Shown here: piece by piece, positions 59,281-64,000 of the stretch
How the letters are laid out: each line of letters begins with the position of its first letter
Numbering within the stretch: position 1 is the first letter of the stretch
Assembly (NCBI GenBank): GCA_017619615.1
Contig: JAFZRY010000014.1
Location: 107,420 to 171,419, forward strand
Source: Lachnospiraceae bacterium
Lineage (GTDB): Bacteria; Bacillota; Clostridia; Lachnospirales; Lachnospiraceae
DNA length: 64,000 nt
Direction: 5' to 3'
Position numbers and translations under genes: made by a program
The notes under the pieces: model-generated
Databases searched by the model: none
Seen by the model: the letters and a program-made list of their open reading frames with translations, nothing else
Told to the model about the DNA's origin: nothing

Positions 59281-59307
59281 GTCCGAATAGTCCAAAGGAG
59301 AAGACAA

Positions 59308-60729
59308 ATGTTGCTTGGAATTGGAGAAACATTCTCAAACCTGGCTCAGCAGACCGCCTTTGCTTCGCTGGACTGGAAGAACTATGTGATGATCCTGATC
59401 GCCTGCATCTTCCTGTACCTGGCCATTGCCAAAGGCTTTGAGCCGCTGCTGCTGACGCCTATCGCGTTCGGCATGCTGTTAGTGAACATCTACCCGCAGA
59501 TCATTGCGGCGCCGACCACTTCCTACCTGAACTACGAAGGAAAAGAAGTGGCGGTGGTGGAGTTTGACGGAGAAGACTTATACGCCACCTGGACGGCCTG
59601 TATGGTGGCCAAACAGCAGACCGGCACCGTGACTGATATCACGGAAGTCTGGGAGATCCAAGATAACGGCTCGGCCATTCTGGTCGATGCCAACGGCGTG
59701 ACCGCCGCGACTCTGAAGCCGGGCCAGGATATGACCGTTAAGGAAAGCCTGGAGGCCATGGTGGATATCGCCACGACCGGCTTTACCACCAAGGAAAACG
59801 CCGGCGGCCTGCTCCACTATTTCTACATTCTGGATGAATGGGCCATCCTGCCCTGCCTGATCTTCATGGGCGTGGGCGCCATGACGGACTTTGCCCCCCT
59901 GATCGCCAACCCCATCAGCTTCCTGCTGGGCGCGGCCGCCCAGTTCGGTATCTACGTAGCGTACCTGGGCGCCATCCTCCTGGGCTTTAACGGGGCGGAA
60001 TCCGCGGCCATCTCCATCATCGGCGGCGCCGACGGCCCGACGTCCATCTTCCTGGCTTCCCGTCTGGGACAGTTCCACCTGATGGGCCCCATCGCTGTGG
60101 CGGCGTACTCCTACATGTCCCTGGTGCCCATGATCCAGCCTCCCATCATGAAGTTGATGACTTCCGAGAAAGACCGGAAGATCAAGATGGGCCAGCTGCG
60201 TCCCGTTTCCAAACTGGAGCGCATCCTGTTCCCGATCATCATCACCATCGTGGTCGCCATGATCCTGCCTTCCACCGCTCCCCTGATCGGTATGCTGATG
60301 CTCGGCAACCTGTTCCGTGAATGCGGCGTGACCCGTCAGCTGCAGGAGACCGCTTCCAACGCTCTGATGTACATCGTCGTCATCCTGCTGGCCGTCTCCG
60401 TGGGCGCCACCACCAGCGCAGAGGCCTTCCTGCGGATCGAGACCCTGAAGATCGTGCTGCTGGGCCTGATCGCTTTCGCCTTCGGTACCTTCGGCGGCAT
60501 GCTGCTCGGCCAGATCATGTCCAAGGCTACCAAGGGCAAGATCAATCCTCTGATCGGCTCCGCCGGCGTGTCCGCCGTTCCCATGGCGGCCCGCGTGTCC
60601 CAGAAAGTGGGCGCCCAGGCGGATCCTACCAACTTCCTGCTGATGCACGCCATGGGCCCGAACGTGGCCGGCGTTATCGGCACCGCCGTCGCGGCCGGCG
60701 TCTTCATGGCCATCTACGGCGTCTTCTAA
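59308..60729 (+). CDS. oadB: Sodium-translocating decarboxylase beta subunit (OadB-like)
   Basis: 473 residues with about ten to eleven helices. GVGAMTDFAPLIANPISFLL, then ISIIGGADGPTSIFLASRLG (with the Asp essential for Na+ transport in the family) and GVSAVPMAARVSQKVG. It decarboxylates carboxybiotin and exports Na+. Compared with classical OadB (about 430) it carries an extra hydrophilic insert around residues 70-165, between the first helices and the conserved core; its role is unknown. Confidence 0.93.
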   Translation: MLLGIGETFSNLAQQTAFASLDWKNYVMILIACIFLYLAIAKGFEPLLLTPIAFGMLLVNIYPQIIAAPTTSYLNYEGKEVAVVEFDGEDLYATWTACMVAKQQTGTVTDITEVWEIQDNGSAILVDANGVTAATLKPGQDMTVKESLEAMVDIATTGFTTKENAGGLLHYFYILDEWAILPCLIFMGVGAMTDFAPLIANPISFLLGAAAQFGIYVAYLGAILLGFNGAESAAISIIGGADGPTSIFLASRLGQFHLMGPIAVAAYSYMSLVPMIQPPIMKLMTSEKDRKIKMGQLRPVSKLERILFPIIITIVVAMILPSTAPLIGMLMLGNLFRECGVTRQLQETASNALMYIVVILLAVSVGATTSAEAFLRIETLKIVLLGLIAFAFGTFGGMLLGQIMSKATKGKINPLIGSAGVSAVPMAARVSQKVGAQADPTNFLLMHAMGPNVAGVIGTAVAAGVFMAIYGVF

Positions 60730-60745
60730 ACCTCATTCGCAACCG

Positions 60746-60779
60746 GGGCGGTGCTCTTTTGCGCCGCCCTTTTATTTTA
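60746..60779 (+). terminator. Terminator-like hairpin between oadB and oadA
   Basis: GGGCGGTGC (60746-60754) pairs with GCGCCGCCC (60761-60769), followed by TTTTATTTTA. It would lower oadA relative to upstream genes unless oadA has its own promoter; none was clear. Confidence 0.75.
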
Positions 60780-60840
60780 TGACACAAGGGTCAAAAGGTC
60801 ATTCGGCCCACTGCGGACCCGCCAAAAAGAGGAAATCATC

Positions 60841-62472
60841 ATGCCTGAAATCACCCCCCGTCCCGTAAAGATCACTGAAACCGTCCTCCGCGACGGCCAC
60901 CAGTCCCTCATTGCCACCCGCATGACCACCGAGCAGATGCTCCCCATCATCGAAGAGATGGACAAAGTGGGCTACTACTCCGTCGAATGCTGGGGCGGCG
61001 CCACCTTCGACGCCTCCCTCCGCTTCCTGAGCGAAGATCCCTGGGAGCGCCTGCGCAAGATCCGCGCCGGCTTTAAAAACACCAAACTCCAGATGCTGTT
61101 CCGCGCCCAGAACATCCTGGGCTACCGCCACTACGCCGATGACGTCGTGGACTACTTCGTCAAGAAGTCCCTGGACAACGGCATCGACATCATCCGCATC
61201 TTCGACGCCCTGAACGACCTGCGCAACCTTGAGACCGCCGTCAATGCCACCAAGAAATACGGCGGCCACGTCCAGACCGCCATTTCCTACACCCTCGGCG
61301 AGCCCTACACCATCGAATACTTCACCAACCTCGCCAAATCCATGGAAAACATGGGCGCCGACTCCATCTGCGTCAAAGACATGGCCGGCCTGCTGATCCC
61401 CTATGAAGCGGAAAAACTGGTCAAGGCCCTGAAAGCCACCGTCTCCGTGCCCATCCAGCTCCACACCCACTACACCAGCGGCGTGGCCGCCATGAGTTAT
61501 ATGCGCGGCGTCGAAGCCGGCGCGGACATCATCGATACCGCGATGAGCCCCTTCGCCCTCGGCACCAGCCAGCCTTCCACGGAAGTCATGGTCCGCACCT
61601 TCAGGGGCACGCCGTACGACACCGGCCTGAATGAAGAGATTCTCCTGGAAGTGGCCGACTACTTCCGCCCCATCCGCGAAGAAGCCCTGGCCAGCGGCCT
61701 GCTGAACCCGAAGGTCCTCGGCGTGGACATCAACACCCTGAAATACCAGGTCCCCGGCGGCATGCTGAGCAACCTGGTCAGCCAGCTGAAGGACCAGCAC
61801 GCGGAAGACAAGTTCTACGACGTGCTGAAGGAGATCCCGCGCGTCCGCGAAGACATGGGCATGCCGCCCCTCGTGACCCCGTCCAGCCAGATCGTGGGTA
61901 CCCAGGCCGTCATGAACGTCCTCTTTGGCGGCCGCTACAAAGTGGCTACCAAAGAAACCAAGGCCCTGCTGCACGGCGAATACGGCCAGACCGTCCGCCC
62001 CTTCAACAAGGAAGTGCAGAAGATGGTCATCGGCGACGCCGAGCCCATCACCTGCCGCCCGGCCGACCTGATCGAAAACGAACTGCCCAAGCTCCGCGAG
62101 GAGATCAAGGACTACAGCATCCAGGACGAAGACGTCCTGACCTACGCCCTCTTCCCTCAGGTCGCCCTGGACTTCTTCAAGGAACGCCAGGCCGGCTTCC
62201 CGAAGAAGAAAGCCGCCGAAGAAGCCGCCAAGACCGCGAAGGAAGCCGCTGAAGCCGCGAAGAACGCTCCGAAAGCCGCTCCCAAGGCCGACGCTCCCGC
62301 CCAGATCAAATACGTCCCGCTGCCCGCCCCGTTCCTGCACTCCTACCCCGGCGTCGTCGGCGAAGCCGCCCTGCCCTACATCGACCCCGCCCCCAAGGCC
62401 GGCGACAAGATCGAAGGCAGCGCCACGTTCGACGGCAAGAAGGTAGACTTCAAGGTCGACTGCCTCGGATAA
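60841..62472 (+). CDS. oadA: Oxaloacetate/pyruvate carboxyltransferase alpha subunit (OadA-like)
   Basis: 543 residues. ITETVLRDGHQSLIATRMTT (metal Asp), ECWGGATFDASLRFL, CVKDMAGLLIPYEA (carbamyl-Lys), IQLHTHYTSG (metal His pair), then the conserved C-terminal region to KYVPLPAP. It transfers CO2 from an oxoacid, probably oxaloacetate, to biotin. No biotin domain of its own; the carrier is encoded upstream. A Lys/Ala-rich coiled stretch (about 460-490) links to a short C-terminal tail. ATG 60841 with AGAGGAAA. Confidence 0.93.
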   Translation: MPEITPRPVKITETVLRDGHQSLIATRMTTEQMLPIIEEMDKVGYYSVECWGGATFDASLRFLSEDPWERLRKIRAGFKNTKLQMLFRAQNILGYRHYADDVVDYFVKKSLDNGIDIIRIFDALNDLRNLETAVNATKKYGGHVQTAISYTLGEPYTIEYFTNLAKSMENMGADSICVKDMAGLLIPYEAEKLVKALKATVSVPIQLHTHYTSGVAAMSYMRGVEAGADIIDTAMSPFALGTSQPSTEVMVRTFRGTPYDTGLNEEILLEVADYFRPIREEALASGLLNPKVLGVDINTLKYQVPGGMLSNLVSQLKDQHAEDKFYDVLKEIPRVREDMGMPPLVTPSSQIVGTQAVMNVLFGGRYKVATKETKALLHGEYGQTVRPFNKEVQKMVIGDAEPITCRPADLIENELPKLREEIKDYSIQDEDVLTYALFPQVALDFFKERQAGFPKKKAAEEAAKTAKEAAEAAKNAPKAAPKADAPAQIKYVPLPAPFLHSYPGVVGEAALPYIDPAPKAGDKIEGSATFDGKKVDFKVDCLG

Positions 62473-62523
62473 TAATTCAGCGGGACCGGCATTTCACCGG
62501 CCCCGGATCCATAACCAACCGAT

Positions 62524-62544
62524 GGGGCGGGCATGGCCCGCCCC
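62524..62544 (+). other. GC-rich hairpin before guaA
   Basis: GGGGCGGGC, loop ATG, GCCCGCCCC, followed by TTCCC. No real T-run, so it is a weak terminator for oadA or a leader structure for guaA. Confidence 0.5.
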
Positions 62545-62574
62545 TTCCCAAAAACAATCCAAAGGAGCTCTCCC

Positions 62575-63552
62575 ATGCAAACTGACGTCCGTCCCGAATC
62601 CATGCTCCGCATCAACACCCCGGCCCTCGCCGAAGCCTTCATCGAAGAACAGCTCGCCGCCATCCGTGCCCAGGTCGGGGACGGCAAAGTCCTCCTCGCC
62701 CTCTCCGGCGGCGTGGACTCCTCCGTCGTCGCCGCCCTCCTGATCCGCGCCATCGGTCAGCAGCTGGTCTGTGTCCACGTCAACCACGGCCTGCTCCGTA
62801 AAGGCGAGCCCGAACAGGTCATCCGCGTCTTCGGCGAAGAACTGGGCGCCAACCTGATCTACGTCGACGCCATCGACCGCTTCCTGGACAAACTGGCCGG
62901 CGTGGCCGACCCGGAAGAGAAGCGCAAGATCATCGGCGCCGAATTCATCGACGTCTTCGCGGAAGAAGCCGCCAAACTGGAAGGCATCCGCTTCCTGGCC
63001 CAGGGCACGATCTACCCCGACATCCTGGAATCCGTCGCCGGCATCAAGGCCCACCACAACGTGGGCGGCCTCCCCGAGCGCCTCGGCTTCGAGCTCGTCG
63101 AGCCCGTGAAGCTCCTCTACAAGGACGAAGTCCGCGTGGTCGGCAAAGCCCTCGGCCTGCCCGACTCCATGGTCTACCGCCAGCCCTTCCCCGGCCCCGG
63201 CCTGGGCGTGCGCTGCACCGGCGCCATCACCCGCGACCGCCTGGAAGCCCTCCGCGCCGCCGACGCCATCGTCCGCGAAGAGATCGAGACTCTCCCGGAG
63301 ATCCCCTGGCAGTACTTCTGCGTCGTCCCCGACTTCAAAACCACCGGCATCCGCGACGGCAAGCGCACCTTCGACTGGCCCTGCATCGTCCGCGCCATCA
63401 ACACCGTGGACGTCGTGGAAGTCACTCCCGTCCACCTCCCCTACGACCTGATCGACCGCCTGGCCGCCCGCATCCCCGCGGAAGTCCCCGGCATCTCGCG
63501 CGTCCTGGTCGACTTCACACCGAAGCCTCCGGCCACGGTAGAGTGGGAATGA
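62575..63552 (+). CDS. guaA: GMP synthase ATP-pyrophosphatase subunit (GuaA without glutaminase domain)
   Basis: 325 residues: P-loop LALSGGVDSSVVAALL (SGGVDSS at 44-50), HVNHGLLRKGE, LAQGTIYPDILES, HHNVGGLP, then the GuaA dimerisation domain with YRQPFPGPGLGVRC, ending KPPATVEWE. The roughly 190-residue class I amidotransferase domain of normal bacterial GuaA is absent, and no separate glutaminase subunit is adjacent. It makes GMP from XMP with ammonia, either free or from a subunit encoded elsewhere. AAAGGAG precedes ATG 62575. Confidence 0.9.
   Translation: MQTDVRPESMLRINTPALAEAFIEEQLAAIRAQVGDGKVLLALSGGVDSSVVAALLIRAIGQQLVCVHVNHGLLRKGEPEQVIRVFGEELGANLIYVDAIDRFLDKLAGVADPEEKRKIIGAEFIDVFAEEAAKLEGIRFLAQGTIYPDILESVAGIKAHHNVGGLPERLGFELVEPVKLLYKDEVRVVGKALGLPDSMVYRQPFPGPGLGVRCTGAITRDRLEALRAADAIVREEIETLPEIPWQYFCVVPDFKTTGIRDGKRTFDWPCIVRAINTVDVVEVTPVHLPYDLIDRLAARIPAEVPGISRVLVDFTPKPPATVEWE
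63541..63552 (+). other. Possible attachment-site core at the guaA 3' end
   Basis: GAGTGGGAATGA ends the gene. The 3' end of guaA is a documented integration hotspot for genomic islands, and the composition becomes more AT-rich right after it. A matching second copy would lie outside the window. Confidence 0.35.
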
Positions 63553-63565
63553 GATACCGGATTCA

Positions 63566-63592
63566 AAAAAGCCAGTATTTTCAAGGCTTTTT
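63566..63592 (+). terminator. Intrinsic terminator of guaA
   Basis: AAAAAGCC (63566-63573) pairs with GGCTTTTT (63585-63592). Confidence 0.8.
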
Positions 63593-63609
63593 GGCATCGG
63601 ACAGGTCCT

Positions 63610-63630
63610 TTTGATAACAATTTGATAACA
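63610..63630. repeat. Tandem TTTGATAACA repeat
   Basis: TTTGATAACA at 63610-63619 and 63621-63630, one base apart. Located in the AT-richer stretch beyond guaA; could be a recombinase or excisionase arm site. Confidence 0.4.
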
Positions 63631-63722
63631 GCCGCATGATTTCCCTTTATTCTCCGTACCAAGGGGTTTGAGGGTAAAGAAGTGATTTTCTCCGGTTTGC
63701 GGCTAATATGATCCATATTATG

Positions 63723-63763
63723 AAAGCCCTTCGCTGTGGGTGTGCAGCGAAGGGCTTTTTGTC
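63723..63763. terminator. Strong hairpin with T-run between convergent genes
   Basis: AAAGCCCTTCGCTG (63723-63736) pairs exactly with CAGCGAAGGGCTTT (63745-63758), then TTTG. Usable in both directions; it can end the minus-strand gene that follows. Confidence 0.8.
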
Positions 63764-63787
63764 GTTATTGGGGGTGATATGAGCCGT

Positions 63788-64000
63788 TTACAGTTTATCC
63801 TTGAAAGCCTTGACTATGGCATCGCTCAGTTCCTGGGAAGGCACCTTTGCCCAGATCTGCGAGTCATCATACTGCGGATAGTTATAGCGCCATTTATCGT
63901 AGTCGTCCTTACTGATTTCACTGGCACGATACTTCTCCGCAACAGAAGCCCAGGAGCAGACCATTTCAGAAATACGGGCTGCGTCCTTTCCCTTCCGAGG
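63788..64000 (-). CDS. C-terminal part of an unidentified protein, possibly mobile-element encoded
   Basis: Minus strand, open from the window edge to TAA at 63788-63790; 70 residues are visible, too short and incomplete for most gene callers. The sequence is rich in charged and aromatic residues, for example KDDYDKWRYNYPQYDDSQIW and a closing KAFKDKL. The family is not recognised. Codon use is more AT-rich than guaA. Its position past the guaA 3' end and the tandem repeat suggests island cargo, perhaps a recombinase-related gene, but this is a guess. Confidence 0.5.
   Translation of the reverse strand, partial: PRKGKDAARISEMVCSWASVAEKYRASEISKDDYDKWRYNYPQYDDSQIWAKVPSQELSDAIVKAFKDKL

Overview
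The window is chromosomal DNA of a GC-rich anaerobic Bacillota (class Clostridia, probably a gut-type fermenter). Four things point there: a six-gene Rnf complex, codY, a sodium-pumping oxaloacetate-type decarboxylase, and the order comM-dprA ... topA ... codY ... rpsB-tsf, which follows the Firmicutes order with cargo inserted. No rRNA, tRNA or CRISPR array was found. I cannot fix the family.

Layout. 1-2.9 kb: end of an unidentified gene, then a citrate-lyase-like TIM-barrel lyase and a two-subunit class I fumarase-type hydro-lyase. 3-6.7 kb: a Wzz-like membrane protein carrying an Ig-like domain, VanZ, BrnQ and a VanX-type dipeptidase. 6.9-13.7 kb, minus strand: rnfCDGEAB, then apbE, a NusG-II protein and a Gx/HepS-I-type membrane protein. 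14-21.8 kb: dxr, a DUF362 protein, a putative zinc peptidase, a PatB/MalY lyase, comM and dprA. 22-24.3 kb: a secreted leucine-rich-repeat protein on the minus strand, wedged between dprA and topA.

26.5-37 kb is an insert with visibly lower GC: a LysR regulator, a LarA/DUF2088-like protein, a tripartite tricarboxylate transporter (tctC, tctB, tctA), a 2-hydroxyacid dehydrogenase, a DsrE-like protein and a four-subunit 2-oxoacid:ferredoxin oxidoreductase. Together these look like one pathway: import a hydroxy- or di-carboxylate, racemise or oxidise it to a 2-oxoacid, then make acyl-CoA and reduced ferredoxin, which Rnf could turn into an ion gradient. This is the best candidate for an undescribed system here.

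37-44.7 kb: codY, an IlvD-family dehydratase, a TAXI-type TRAP transporter, rpsB and tsf. 45-47 kb: a secreted LRR plus four-Ig-domain protein. 47-54.7 kb: a MocR regulator, then SDR, AEC transporter, GcvPA-like, GcvPB-like and an AcoX/NAD-kinase-like gene. 54.8-56.1 kb: an amidohydrolase 5' half joined to a TRAP DctM 3' half, either a deletion scar or an assembly join. The promoters of the SDR operon and of this fusion share an identically spaced pair of direct repeats, suggesting one regulon, perhaps MocR's. 56.3-58.3 kb: a serine-palmitoyltransferase-like enzyme with an SDR reductase. 58.5-62.5 kb: oadG, biotin carrier, oadB, oadA. 62.6-63.6 kb: a GMP synthase lacking its glutaminase domain; beyond its 3' end the base composition changes, as at a genomic-island edge.

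Intergenic regions of the GC-rich backbone carry short palindromes with the core GGGGACGGTTCC, often as inverted pairs. None is seen in the lower-GC insert. Three operon starts place the -10 element inside, or at the edge of, a terminator-like hairpin.
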